DNA of 40,943 nucleotides from positions 1 to 40,943 of the forward strand of contig JAGBOJ010000103.1 of assembly GCA_017633935.1 (NCBI GenBank), given 5' to 3'. Shown piece by piece: positions 25,041 through 33,934 of this stretch. The notes beneath the pieces are model-generated. The model was not told the DNA's origin, ran no database searches, and saw only the letters and a program-made list of their open reading frames with translations. The number at the start of each line of letters is the position of its first letter. The stretch's first letter is position 1. Origin of the DNA: Lachnospiraceae bacterium. Its GTDB lineage: Bacteria > Bacillota > Clostridia > Lachnospirales > Lachnospiraceae. The translations under genes were made by a program, and so were the position numbers.

Positions 25041-27059
25041 ATGGGAGATAAGAGACATCCGATACGAAAAAGAGTCAGGCTTATCATGATCCTGATAACA
25101 ACAGTGACACTGCTTGTTACGGGCGTGATAGGTCTTGTCAGTATGTTTACGATACAGAATCTTTCAGAGGAAGTCATCACGGACCAGATGAAAAAGAACA
25201 TGACGGACATTGTTGAGGGGCGCAGGAGGATCGTTGAAGCGGAGCTTGAGAGGTATTCCTTCCATGCGGAGGAATTTGCCGATTTTATAAGCCGTACCTA
25301 TTCTTCGCCCGATGACTATCAGCCGGTGACCATACCGCCCCTTGATCCGGCAAACGGGGGAAAGCTTGTACTGCAGCTTTCCGAGAGGGAAAAGGGTATA
25401 GATGTGTATGAGGAAAAGATCTATCATGAGGCCAGTATGGTCGGAAATATGAAGTATATCCTCGATCCGGTGATAGCAAAGGAAAAGGAGATACTCACGA
25501 TCTACGTGGGCTCGGAATCCGGCTTCCTTCTGGGATATGATAAGAACTCGGATCTTTTTGATATGGAGGATACTTCATATGATTACAGCAGCTCTTCATG
25601 GTACAAGCCTGCAATTAAGGCCGGCGGGGCGTATTTTACGGATGCCTATACGGATACCTTCGGGAGAGGTCTTACGATCACCTGCGCAGCTCCCTTTTAT
25701 GATGCGGGCGGCAGCGTGGCAGGCGTGCTGGGGATTGATTTCCTTATCGGAGATATGTATGAGGAGGTCATCTCGGCGGAGCTTGATGAGGGAGCGTATG
25801 TTTTTCTTGTTGACGGAAACGGAAATGTGATCTCGCCAGACAGCGAGGCTCTTCCGCTTACTGAAAGCGAAATGGTCAGCGAGGGTACAAAGGCGGAGAT
25901 TTTAAGCGGCAAAACGGGAGTCACTTTAGATGATAACGGGGTTTATTATGCTTATTGTCCGGTAAACGGCGTAAACTGGATCCTGTGTACCCATATGCCG
26001 CAGGAGCTGGTGCTTAAACCCGTTCATGAAATGGACAGGCTCATCCTTGCATCGGTGGTATTCTTTGTGATATTCCTGTTCATCACCCTGGCGATCGCGA
26101 TGTATGCTGCACAGCGCCTTTCAAAGTCAATCACCGATCCCATAATCGAGCTCGGAAACGACGCGTTAAAGATCTCCGGAGGGAATCTTGATTACAGGGC
26201 AAAGATAAGGCAGAATGATGAGCTTGGGGATCTTGCGGGACGTTTTAACGAGATGGCGGATTCCTTAAAGCAGCATATCGCAGATCTTACTTCGATGACA
26301 GCCGAAAAGGAGAGGATGGGCGCCGAGCTTGACGTGGCGGCAAGGATCCAGTCGGATATGCTTCCTTCGGTATTTCCCGCTTTTCCCGACCGTAAGGAGT
26401 TTGACATTTACGCCTCGATGTCGCCTGCAAGAGAGGTGGGAGGCGACTTTTATGATTTCTTCCTTATTGACGGAAACCGCCTTGCGCTCGTGATAGCCGA
26501 TGTGTCCGGAAAAGGTGTGCCGGCGGCGCTTTTTATGGTCACGGCGATGACACTTATCAAGAATAACAGCCTTATAAGCGATTCTCCCGCAGCCGTGCTT
26601 GAGGAGGTAAATAAGGAGCTTTGCGCAAAGAACAGGGAGCAGCTTTTTGTCACGGTATGGCTCGGATTCCTTGATATAAATACAGGTAAAATGATATACT
26701 CCAATGCAGGTCATGAATATCCGGCGATAAAAAGCGGAAATGATGATTATACCTTAATGGAGCTTGAAAACGATCCGCCGCTTGCGGCGATGGAGGCTAT
26801 GGCTTATGAAAATATGACTGTCATGATGAAGCCCGGCGACAGCATTTTTCTTTATACCGACGGTGTGCCTGAGGCTAAGAACGAAAAGGGCGAGCGTTTC
26901 GGTATGGACAGGATGATGGCGGTGATTAAGGAGAACGAAAAGGGAGATCCGAAGGAGCAGGTCGAGGTAATAAAAAAGGCGGTGTACGATTTTACCGGCA
27001 ATGCGGAGCAGTTCGATGATATCACGCTTTTGGAGCTCAGCTATTACGGAAGCAGATGA
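25041..27059 (+). CDS. Cache-HAMP-PP2C membrane phosphatase (RsbU/SpoIIE-like)
   Basis: A 672-residue sensor phosphatase. A membrane helix (about 13-35) is followed by an extracellular double-Cache-like domain (about 40-320, with SSWYKPAIKAGGAYFTDAY and LTITCAAPFYDAGGSVAGVLGIDF). A second helix (about 333-355), a HAMP linker (SKSITDPI ... LGDLAGRFNEM) and a C-terminal PP2C/SpoIIE domain (about 430-668) follow. Catalytic acidic motifs are visible: REVGGDFYDFF, IADVSGKGVPAA, YTDGVPEA and QFDDITLLEL. Such enzymes dephosphorylate a STAS antagonist, here probably the one at 28806, freeing it to bind the RsbW-like kinase. Only a weak ribosome binding site lies upstream. Confidence 0.92.
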   Translation: MGDKRHPIRKRVRLIMILITTVTLLVTGVIGLVSMFTIQNLSEEVITDQMKKNMTDIVEGRRRIVEAELERYSFHAEEFADFISRTYSSPDDYQPVTIPPLDPANGGKLVLQLSEREKGIDVYEEKIYHEASMVGNMKYILDPVIAKEKEILTIYVGSESGFLLGYDKNSDLFDMEDTSYDYSSSSWYKPAIKAGGAYFTDAYTDTFGRGLTITCAAPFYDAGGSVAGVLGIDFLIGDMYEEVISAELDEGAYVFLVDGNGNVISPDSEALPLTESEMVSEGTKAEILSGKTGVTLDDNGVYYAYCPVNGVNWILCTHMPQELVLKPVHEMDRLILASVVFFVIFLFITLAIAMYAAQRLSKSITDPIIELGNDALKISGGNLDYRAKIRQNDELGDLAGRFNEMADSLKQHIADLTSMTAEKERMGAELDVAARIQSDMLPSVFPAFPDRKEFDIYASMSPAREVGGDFYDFFLIDGNRLALVIADVSGKGVPAALFMVTAMTLIKNNSLISDSPAAVLEEVNKELCAKNREQLFVTVWLGFLDINTGKMIYSNAGHEYPAIKSGNDDYTLMELENDPPLAAMEAMAYENMTVMMKPGDSIFLYTDGVPEAKNEKGERFGMDRMMAVIKENEKGDPKEQVEVIKKAVYDFTGNAEQFDDITLLELSYYGSR

Positions 27060-27151
27060 TATGGGCTTAAGAATCTTTTTATAAATATTTTTCTAATCCG
27101 AACAAGCCGGGTCGAAGGTTGTTGATGAAGCGATCTTCAGGAGGTATTTTA

Positions 27152-28363
27152 TTGGTAAGAGAGCAGACTACGATAGATAAGGCGATACAGGCCTTTGTAA
27201 AAAACCGTGTGGGCGGTGTTATTGTTAATGACAGGGACGGTGAGATATTATACAAGGATAAGAGGATAATCTTATCGGATAAGGGCAAGGGACTTTTCAA
27301 CAAAAAACGTCCCGCCGTCGATGAGCTTAAGACATGGGAATTTACCGATATGGACTCGGGGAAATATTACCGTGTCGAGACCGCATTTGTGGAGGTCGAA
27401 AATGAGGGGTATCAGTGCCATCTTTTTACCGATGTGAGTGATTATGCGACGCTCTTCCAGGATATTTCCGATTATTCAAAGAAGATATCGGATATGAGCG
27501 ATTTCCAGAAAAGCATCCTTGCAAAGCTGTCACAGGATTATGACTGCTGCCTGCCGGAGCTTACGGCTTTTTGCAGGGCGACGGATGCCGAGCTTTATAT
27601 GTATGAGGACGGGAGCAGCCACGTAAGACGCAGCAGCTACAGCAGGCGTCTCCATCGCGCGAATGTTCCGGTATCCGATGAGCTTGAGGCGCTCTTTGAC
27701 ATAAAAAGGTTCGGACTTGAGGACGGCTATTACTGCTTCTTATCAGAGCGTGCCGGTAATCAGAGATATGCGGTTTTTTTAAGAAGAGGGCATGATTTTA
27801 ACGAGGAGTATTTCAGGGATGCCTCCGTATATAATGTTATCCGTCTTTATATAGAAAACGGCATACTCCGCGAAAAGATAATATACGAAAGCGAGCACGA
27901 CGGTCTCACCGGGCTTTACAACAAGGGAAAATATATGTCGCTTAAGGAGCAGGCCTTCGGTGCTCCCGAGAGGATCGCGGTATTTAATTTTGACGTAAAT
28001 AACTTAAAAACAGTTAATGACAGTCTGGGTCACGAGGCGGGCGACAGGCTGCTTATAATCGCGGCGGACAGTCTTAAGGATATACTTTCCGAGGATGTGA
28101 TGGGCTTCAGGCTCGGCGGTGACGAGTTTCTGGTCATTGCAAGAGGCATATCGTGGTCTGAAGCGGAAGACCTTAAGCAGGAATGGGAAAAGTCTCTGGA
28201 GCGGATGAACGCAAAGTATAAGCAGGATGTGACCATTGCATGCGGGACGGCTTACGGGGACGGAGAGTACGATCTTGATATACTGTTGGCGGATGCCGAT
28301 ACAAGGATGTATGAAAATAAAAAAGCAATGAAGGAGAAGCTTGGATTAAAGACAGGGAGGTGA
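27152..28363 (+). CDS. GGDEF-domain protein (predicted diguanylate cyclase)
   Basis: About 403 residues. The TTG at 27152 is chosen because AGGAGG lies 7 nt upstream; TTG and ATG codons at 27119-27125 lack such a site. The N-terminal ~240 residues are a soluble sensory region with PAS/GAF-like features and no membrane helix. The GGDEF domain (about 245-400) has HDGLTGLYNK, FDVNNLKTVNDSLGHEAGD and an intact GGDEF signature at 322-326, so it should make cyclic di-GMP. No RxxD inhibitory site precedes GGDEF. It lies between the PP2C phosphatase and its likely kinase, linking partner switching to cyclic di-GMP signalling. Confidence 0.9.
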   Translation: MVREQTTIDKAIQAFVKNRVGGVIVNDRDGEILYKDKRIILSDKGKGLFNKKRPAVDELKTWEFTDMDSGKYYRVETAFVEVENEGYQCHLFTDVSDYATLFQDISDYSKKISDMSDFQKSILAKLSQDYDCCLPELTAFCRATDAELYMYEDGSSHVRRSSYSRRLHRANVPVSDELEALFDIKRFGLEDGYYCFLSERAGNQRYAVFLRRGHDFNEEYFRDASVYNVIRLYIENGILREKIIYESEHDGLTGLYNKGKYMSLKEQAFGAPERIAVFNFDVNNLKTVNDSLGHEAGDRLLIIAADSLKDILSEDVMGFRLGGDEFLVIARGISWSEAEDLKQEWEKSLERMNAKYKQDVTIACGTAYGDGEYDLDILLADADTRMYENKKAMKEKLGLKTGR

Positions 28364-28367
28364 AGGC

Positions 28368-28784
28368 ATGAAAGAGATCACCGTCGAAGCAAAAAGAGAA
28401 AATCTGGGAGAGATTTTTGATTTTGTTGTGTCCGCGCTTACCGAATCGGGGTGCGATAAAAAACTCATAAGGCAGTGCAAGCTGTGTGTGGAGGAGATAT
28501 TCTTAAATATTTCAAGCTATGCCTATCATCCCGAGACCGGTCCTGCCACGGTGACTGTGGAGATGGCTAACGGAGACAAGCCTTTAAGAGTCAAAATTTG
28601 CTTTATAGACAAGGGAAAGCCCTTTGATCCTTTAAGCGAAAAGAATCCGGATATTGAGTCGGAGCTTGATGAGAGGCAGATCGGAGGTTTAGGGATATTT
28701 CTGGTACGCACGACTATGGATGATGTTTTTTATGAATATACGGACGGAAAAAACGTGCTGACGATGCAGAAAAGGTTTGTATAA
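28368..28784 (+). CDS. RsbW/SpoIIAB-like serine kinase (HATPase_c_2)
   Basis: A 138-residue protein with the GHKL ATPase fold typical of anti-sigma kinases. The N box is VEEIFLNISSYAY, the G1 box FIDKGKPFDP, and the G2 region IGGLGIFLV. It lies 4 bp after the GGDEF gene with GGGAGG upstream, and 21 bp before the STAS gene, the classical kinase-antagonist pairing. No sigma factor is adjacent, so the kinase may bind a sigma factor elsewhere (that at 15419 is in the window) or control another output through STAS phosphorylation. Confidence 0.9.
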   Translation: MKEITVEAKRENLGEIFDFVVSALTESGCDKKLIRQCKLCVEEIFLNISSYAYHPETGPATVTVEMANGDKPLRVKICFIDKGKPFDPLSEKNPDIESELDERQIGGLGIFLVRTTMDDVFYEYTDGKNVLTMQKRFV

Positions 28785-28805
28785 GGAGAAGGGGAAATAT
28801 TTATA

Positions 28806-29105
28806 ATGGAGACAAGAAGGACAGAGGATGGTACAAAGATCATTCTTAACGTGACCGGAGAGATTGACGGAACAAACGTGGGCGATTTTGAGTCTGAGAT
28901 TAAAAGAGCGGTTGAGGATTCCGAGCAGCTTATCGTGGATCTTGACGGGCTGGAGTATGTCTCATCCGCGGGATTAAGGGTATTTCTTATGGCTCAGAAG
29001 CAGGTGAAGCAGAACGGGCACGATATGGTCATAACAAATGTCTGCGACGACGTTATGGACATATTCAAGGTGACGGGCTTTGTAAAGCTCTTAAATATCG
29101 AGTGA
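28806..29105 (+). CDS. STAS-domain anti-sigma-factor antagonist (RsbV/SpoIIAA-like)
   Basis: A 99-residue STAS domain with the phosphorylation-loop motif LEYVSSAGLRVFL and the ending VTGFVKLLNIE. It is predicted to be phosphorylated by the kinase encoded upstream and dephosphorylated by the PP2C protein at 25041. GGAGAAGGGG precedes the ATG. It is a paralogue of the STAS protein at 3924. It is the last gene of this unit; its end lies 16 bp from the end of the convergent hydrolase gene. Confidence 0.92.
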   Translation: METRRTEDGTKIILNVTGEIDGTNVGDFESEIKRAVEDSEQLIVDLDGLEYVSSAGLRVFLMAQKQVKQNGHDMVITNVCDDVMDIFKVTGFVKLLNIE

Positions 29106-29121
29106 ATGCAGGGTAAGAGGC

Positions 29122-29679
29122 TTACAGGCCGGTGAATTCATCTATTGAATGCATTATTTCCGAAAGTATGCCGATATCTGCCGTAAATTCACCGGTCTCA
29201 AGAGAGTGGTTAGCATCCTTTACAAGGGTAATGTGTATTTTACGCCTGTCGCAGGCAGTGCGGATCTTTTCATAGTCCGCCCACGGGTCGTTTGTGCCCG
29301 AAAAGGCTATTCCGGCAGAACCGGGTTTTACCAGGGATAAGGTGTTTTCAAGCGGAGTGAAGAATATGTGTCTGACGGGCAGATTGTGCTTTGATGCATA
29401 AAATGCCGCTACGCTCGTGCCGAGACTTTTTGATACGAATAAGATGTCGTCCGCATTGTTAAAGCTTACGCTTTTTAATTCATCGCCTGCCTGATTCAGG
29501 GCAAGCTCAAAGCATTTCATCATCTTTTTTTCATCATTGAACACACCGTCGGGAAAGCCGGTGAAATCAAGCTTTATTAAATGATAACCCTTTCTTTTTA
29601 AGGTGTAGGCGCTGTAATAGAGCAACGGCCTGTCATTTGTGTACCCGATCCCCGGGAAGAAAACTGCGATCTTATTCAT
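29122..29679 (-). CDS. Small alpha/beta-hydrolase-like protein
   Basis: A 185-residue cytoplasmic protein. The start at 29679 is chosen because AAAAGGAGAAGG lies 2-8 nt upstream; a longer frame to 29721 has no site. The fold elements are an N-terminal KIAVFFPGIGY strand, the nucleophile elbow FVSKSLGTS with Ser85 (SxSxG rather than GxSxG), Asp131 in SGTNDPW, and His158 in KDANHSLE. Together they fit a Ser-Asp-His triad. The size and motif set resemble small dienelactone-hydrolase or lipase-like proteins, but the substrate is unknown. It is the only - strand gene and has its own promoter at 29707-29735. Confidence 0.8.
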   Translation of the reverse strand: MNKIAVFFPGIGYTNDRPLLYYSAYTLKRKGYHLIKLDFTGFPDGVFNDEKKMMKCFELALNQAGDELKSVSFNNADDILFVSKSLGTSVAAFYASKHNLPVRHIFFTPLENTLSLVKPGSAGIAFSGTNDPWADYEKIRTACDRRKIHITLVKDANHSLETGEFTADIGILSEIMHSIDEFTGL

Positions 29680-29706
29680 ATCCTTCTCCTTTTTATGCCG
29701 GATACT

Positions 29707-29735
29707 ATTATATTCAAACATCGGCTAAAAGTAAA
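29707..29735 (-). promoter_or_regulatory. Sigma-A-type promoter for the hydrolase gene
   Basis: Read on the - strand: TTTACT (29735-29730), 17-nt spacer, perfect TATAAT (29712-29707). The expected transcript start is near 29700, about 20 nt before the gene's ATG, with the ribosome binding site in between. Confidence 0.7.
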
Positions 29736-29755
29736 TGATATCCGCGTTAAAAGTC

Positions 29756-29784
29756 TTGTTGATAAGCCGCTTAGCCGTTATAAT
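29756..29784 (+). promoter_or_regulatory. Sigma-A-type promoter for the sugar-sensing operon
   Basis: TTGTTG (29756-29761), 17-nt spacer, perfect TATAAT (29779-29784). The ATG of the next gene is at 29793, only 8 nt after the -10 box, so the transcript would be leaderless or nearly so. CGGCTAA (29722-29728) and TTAGCCG (29771-29777) form an inverted pair 42 nt apart, one arm in the spacer of each divergent promoter. Confidence 0.75.
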
Positions 29785-29792
29785 CATTTATT

Positions 29793-30860
29793 ATGAAGCA
29801 ACAGGAGATTTTAACGGATAACGATAAAAAGAAAACGGGTATCACTGCGGTGTTTTTTATCGCGGGACTTTCCGTGGTGCTGGCTTTGGTAGCCCTTTTC
29901 GTGTTCAGGCTTAACAGGGATGCAAGCTTTGACAGGATAAGTGAGCCGGATATGAAGGTATATGACAGATATTATGCCTTTATTTCCGACAGCCCCGAAT
30001 CCTCATACTGGCAGGAGGTATTTGACGGAGCGCACGGGGAGGGGGAGCTTACGGGAGCGTATGTCGAGGAATTTGCGGTAAACCCCGCTGCCTACAATAC
30101 GCCGGCGGAGCGCGTCGAGATCGCCGTGGCTTCGGGAGTGGACGGCATTATAGCCCAGGGCAGGAGCGGCACCGCGTTTAAGAAGGCACTGCTTATGGCT
30201 GCCGATGAAGGCATACCCGTGGTGATGGCGGGAGAGGACGATACCACAAGCGGACGCATCAGCTTTGTGGGCGTGAGCAAATATGATCTCGGGACCGTCT
30301 ACGGCAGGCAGGCGGCAGCCCTTTCAAAGAAGCTCCTAAGCCGTCAGGACAGGGTCAAGGTAACCGTCCTTACAAGCCAGGGGTCGGATGCCGGTACGAG
30401 AAACCTGCTTATGAGCACGGTAAGAGAGGTGCTTTTGGCGGATGCCGATCTTACGGGAAGGATAACCCTTGATACCTACGCGGTAAGTGATACGGGAACC
30501 TTCGCCGCTGAGGAGTCCATAAAGGATCTGTTCATGAACAGGGAAAATATACCGGATATACTGATAGCCTTAAATGAGGAGCATACAAACAGTGCTTATC
30601 AGGCGGTCATAGATTATAACATTGCCGGTACCTGCAATATCATAGGCTATTACGAATCGGATTCCATAAAAAACGCCATAGAAAACGAGGTCATCTATTC
30701 CACCGTTACGGCGGATGTAAAGCAGATGGGAACCTATTGCACAAAGGCGCTTGACGAGTATATCGAAAGCGGATACGTAAATGAATTTTTTGCGGTGGAC
30801 ACCCATGTGATAGATAAGGAGAGCGTTTTCGGGCAGACGGATACGGAGGAAGAGGAATGA
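29793..30860 (+). CDS. Membrane-anchored periplasmic sugar-binding-like protein (XylFII-type sensor)
   Basis: A 355-residue protein with a cytoplasmic N-terminal tail, one membrane helix (about 16-40) and an extracytoplasmic type 1 periplasmic-binding domain. Recognisable strand/helix units are AVASGVDGIIAQGRSG, DEGIPVVMAGEDD, FVGVSKYDLGTVYGRQAA and ILIALNEEHTNSAYQAV. It has no lipobox and instead keeps its anchor, as in XylFII of Clostridium, which passes sugar binding to a LytS kinase. The gene overlaps the kinase gene by ATGA. There is no ribosome binding site before the ATG, consistent with the near-leaderless promoter. The acidic C-terminus is DTEEEE. The ligand is probably a monosaccharide. 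Confidence 0.82.
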   Translation: MKQQEILTDNDKKKTGITAVFFIAGLSVVLALVALFVFRLNRDASFDRISEPDMKVYDRYYAFISDSPESSYWQEVFDGAHGEGELTGAYVEEFAVNPAAYNTPAERVEIAVASGVDGIIAQGRSGTAFKKALLMAADEGIPVVMAGEDDTTSGRISFVGVSKYDLGTVYGRQAAALSKKLLSRQDRVKVTVLTSQGSDAGTRNLLMSTVREVLLADADLTGRITLDTYAVSDTGTFAAEESIKDLFMNRENIPDILIALNEEHTNSAYQAVIDYNIAGTCNIIGYYESDSIKNAIENEVIYSTVTADVKQMGTYCTKALDEYIESGYVNEFFAVDTHVIDKESVFGQTDTEEEE

Positions 30861-32278
30861 AGGTAAGACAGTATTATTCCAATCTTCCGATAGGCAGAAA
30901 GCTTACCCTTATATATTTTATGTCGGCGCTCTTCATCCTTGCCGTGAATATCTTCGTATACGCAAACGTGAACCGCGTGGTATCGAGACTTGACAGGGTT
31001 TATATCAGCAACATCAATTTGAACGAGCTTTCAGCGGCTTTAGACCTTGTGCAGAATACGATGAAGGAATATCTCGACACCAAAGCCACCGATGCGATGG
31101 ACGGCTACTATAAGGCATATCAGGAATACGACAATCAGATAGAGGAGCTTTCCGACGAGATCTCATCCGAGGAGCCGAAGCGGATGGAAAGAAACATCCG
31201 TCATATGAGCAAAAAGTACCTGCTGCTTACCAATGAGGCGATAGAAGCAAGAAGAGGAAGAAATGTCGAGAAATACAGCAGATACTATGACGAGGCATCT
31301 ACACTGCACAGATATATAAGGACTGCCGTGAACAGTCTTAACAATGAGCGCTTCAGGAGCAATTCAGCGGATTATTCACTGCTTTCCGTTTCCTTCGGAT
31401 ATGTCGAGATAGTCAATATCGTGGTGTTTGTGGGGATCATGCTCATAAACGTACTGCTCATGAGCCTTATCGTAAACAGGGTCACAAGACCGCTTGCCGC
31501 ACTTGCGAATGCCGCAGAGCATGTCGCAAAGGGTGACTACGATGTAAAGGTTGAAAGAACGGGAACCCTTGATGAAACGGGGGTGCTAAACGAGGCATTT
31601 GTGGGAATGCTTGAGGGTATAAAGCACGGTGTCGTCATGGAGGCCCACTTAAAGGATGCGCAGCTTAAATTCCTGCAGGCACAGATAAATCCGCATTTTC
31701 TTTTTAATACCTTAAATGCGGGGGCGCAGCTTGCCATGATGGAGGAGGCCGACAGAACCTACGAATATATTCAGAATGTGGCGGATTTTTTCAGATATAA
31801 CACAAAGAAGCTTGAGCAGCCGGTCACTCTTGCCGAAGAGATACGGATGGTGGATACCTATATCTACATAATAAATATCCGTTTTTCGGGAGAGATAGGG
31901 TATGATAAGGATATTGACGAAAGCCTCCTTTCGGTGACTCTGCCTGCCATGATCCTGCAGCCTCTGGCGGAAAATGCCGTACAGCACGGGATAAGGGATA
32001 TCCCCGGAGAGGGAAGGATATCTCTTAAGGTCTACAGGGACGGGGATTACTGCATCATAAGCATCTTTGACAACGGGGCAGGGATGACTGAAGAGGAGAT
32101 AGACAGGGTATACAGAGGAAAGGAAGCGATACCGGACAGTGACGGTGAGCCGGGCGGAGTTGGTTTACATAATGTAATGGGTAGACTGCGGCTTACATTC
32201 GATAACGAGGATGTGTTCAAGGTGAGCAGCCCGGGAAAAGGACAGGGCACCACGGTAACCTTAAAGCTTCCAATATGA
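30857..32278 (+). CDS. LytS-like sensor histidine kinase with HAMP domain
   Basis: A 473-residue kinase: membrane helix 1 (about 16-37), extracellular helical sensor (about 40-175), helix 2 (about 180-202), HAMP (about 203-255; VTRPLAALANAAEHVAKGDYDV), then the His_kinase region with AQINPHFLFN, where the predicted phospho-acceptor is His280. The ATPase part has LQPLAENAVQHGI, FDNGAGM and GVGLHNVMGRL. The start overlaps the sensor-protein gene by ATGA. Its partner regulator follows 57 bp later. By analogy with XylFII-LytS-YesN it should bind the membrane-anchored sugar-binding protein and phosphorylate the YesN-type regulator. Confidence 0.92.
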   Translation: MKVRQYYSNLPIGRKLTLIYFMSALFILAVNIFVYANVNRVVSRLDRVYISNINLNELSAALDLVQNTMKEYLDTKATDAMDGYYKAYQEYDNQIEELSDEISSEEPKRMERNIRHMSKKYLLLTNEAIEARRGRNVEKYSRYYDEASTLHRYIRTAVNSLNNERFRSNSADYSLLSVSFGYVEIVNIVVFVGIMLINVLLMSLIVNRVTRPLAALANAAEHVAKGDYDVKVERTGTLDETGVLNEAFVGMLEGIKHGVVMEAHLKDAQLKFLQAQINPHFLFNTLNAGAQLAMMEEADRTYEYIQNVADFFRYNTKKLEQPVTLAEEIRMVDTYIYIINIRFSGEIGYDKDIDESLLSVTLPAMILQPLAENAVQHGIRDIPGEGRISLKVYRDGDYCIISIFDNGAGMTEEEIDRVYRGKEAIPDSDGEPGGVGLHNVMGRLRLTFDNEDVFKVSSPGKGQGTTVTLKLPI

Positions 32279-32335
32279 AGATGGTTACAAAAAGCAGACG
32301 GATGATCACAGTTCCTAAAAATGCGGGGGTAGTAA

Positions 32336-33934
32336 ATGTACAGGATAATGCTGGCTGACGATGAAGGAATAGTCATTGATTCGCTTAAGTTCATAATTGA
32401 AAAGGAATTCGGCTCAAGCTGTGTGGTGGAGTCTGCAAAGACGGGACGCGCGGTGATCGAGCTTGCCGAAAATTTCAGACCGGATATAGCCTTTATGGAT
32501 ATAAGGATGCCGGGTATAAACGGAATAGACGCGATGCGCGAGATCAGAAAGAAAAACGAATCCATCATTTTTATCGTGATGAGCGCGTATGACAAGTTCG
32601 ACTACGCCAAGGAAGCGATAAATCTGGGCGTGAAGGAATACTTAAATAAGCCCGTTAACAGGAATGAGATAATCAGGGTTTTAAGAGAGTCCATGTCACA
32701 GATAGATATGGAAAGGGAAAAACGCTCACAGGAGCTGCTTATCCGTGAAAAGATGGAGACTGTGGTTCCGGTCCTTGAAAACGGTCTTATCTATAACCTG
32801 CTCTTTCAGGAGTATTTTGAGGAGGATATCGATAATTACAAAAACCTGCTTGAGATAACCGAGGAAAGATGCTATGTGGGAGTGCTGGTATTCGGTGAGG
32901 GCAGGGTCGGAAACCATATGACAAATGCCGTGGGGAGCTCGATAAGGCTGCATGAGCATTATAACGAGGTCAGGGAGCTTGTGAGGTCATATTTCAGATG
33001 CTTTGTGGGAGCGGTCACCGGAAACAAGATAGCGGTGCTCTTTCCTTCGGATAAGCCCGAGCAGTCCTATAATGAGCGCGTGGAGCTCATCGACAGGGCA
33101 AGGGAGCTTGCAAGAAAGATCAAGGAGGATATTGCCATAGATGTAAGGATAGGCTTCGGTGCAATAGTGGAGCTTATGGAGGCAATGAATTCCTATAACG
33201 GGGCATTAAGGGCTCTTGTACAGTCGGAGGGAAGCGTCGCGCATGTGGATGACCTGCCGGTGGGCGGGCATTTTGAGGAAAATTATCCGGTTGCCACGGA
33301 AAAGGAGCTTTTTGAGGCTACGGAAAAGGGAGAGGTGGAAAGGCAGCAAAAGGCGGCGATAAGGTTTTTTGACTGGATGACCGGGACCTACGGAAAGGAG
33401 CTGCCGGATATCCAGTTAAAGGCTCTGGAATTTGTGCTGCGCGCCGAGACCATCAGCTACAGGGGAAGCAATGAGACCTACAGGTTCAGGTCAAGGGCGG
33501 ATTATCTTCCGACGATAGTGGAGATGGGCTCAGACCTTGAAAAGCTCAGGAGCTGGTTTTTAACTAAAACGGAAGAAGCCGCAAAGCAGATAGCCGAGAG
33601 CAAAAAGAAACGCGCAAACAGCACGGTTGATAAAGCCAAGGAATACATTAACGAAAATTACGGAAAGGATATATCTCTTGACGATGTATCGCGTGAGGTG
33701 GATATCAGTCCCTATTATTTCAGCAAGGTTTTTAAGGAGGAGACCGGAGCCAACTTTATCGAGTATCTTACAAATGTCAGGATGGAAAGGGCAAAGGAAC
33801 TGCTTAAGGGGTCAGAGCTTTCGATGAAGGAGATATGCGCAAATGTGGGTTATTCTGACCCCAATTATTTTTCGAGGACCTTTAAGAGAAATGTCGGCGT
33901 TACGCCCACCGAATACAAGGAGGGGAAGGAATGA
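32336..33934 (+). CDS. YesN-type response regulator with AraC DNA-binding domain
   Basis: A 532-residue regulator. The receiver (1-120) has the acidic residues LADDEG, phospho-acceptor Asp55 in FMDIRMPG, and Lys in YLNKPVN. A ~280-residue linker follows, as is usual in YesN proteins. The C-terminal AraC/XylS domain (about 430-528) has two helix-turn-helix units: ISLDDVSREVDISPYYFSKVFK and MKEICANVGYSDPNYFSRTFK. It overlaps the next lipoprotein gene by ATGA. The likely targets are the sensing operon and the chvE-mms transporter. Confidence 0.93.
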   Translation: MYRIMLADDEGIVIDSLKFIIEKEFGSSCVVESAKTGRAVIELAENFRPDIAFMDIRMPGINGIDAMREIRKKNESIIFIVMSAYDKFDYAKEAINLGVKEYLNKPVNRNEIIRVLRESMSQIDMEREKRSQELLIREKMETVVPVLENGLIYNLLFQEYFEEDIDNYKNLLEITEERCYVGVLVFGEGRVGNHMTNAVGSSIRLHEHYNEVRELVRSYFRCFVGAVTGNKIAVLFPSDKPEQSYNERVELIDRARELARKIKEDIAIDVRIGFGAIVELMEAMNSYNGALRALVQSEGSVAHVDDLPVGGHFEENYPVATEKELFEATEKGEVERQQKAAIRFFDWMTGTYGKELPDIQLKALEFVLRAETISYRGSNETYRFRSRADYLPTIVEMGSDLEKLRSWFLTKTEEAAKQIAESKKKRANSTVDKAKEYINENYGKDISLDDVSREVDISPYYFSKVFKEETGANFIEYLTNVRMERAKELLKGSELSMKEICANVGYSDPNYFSRTFKRNVGVTPTEYKEGKE

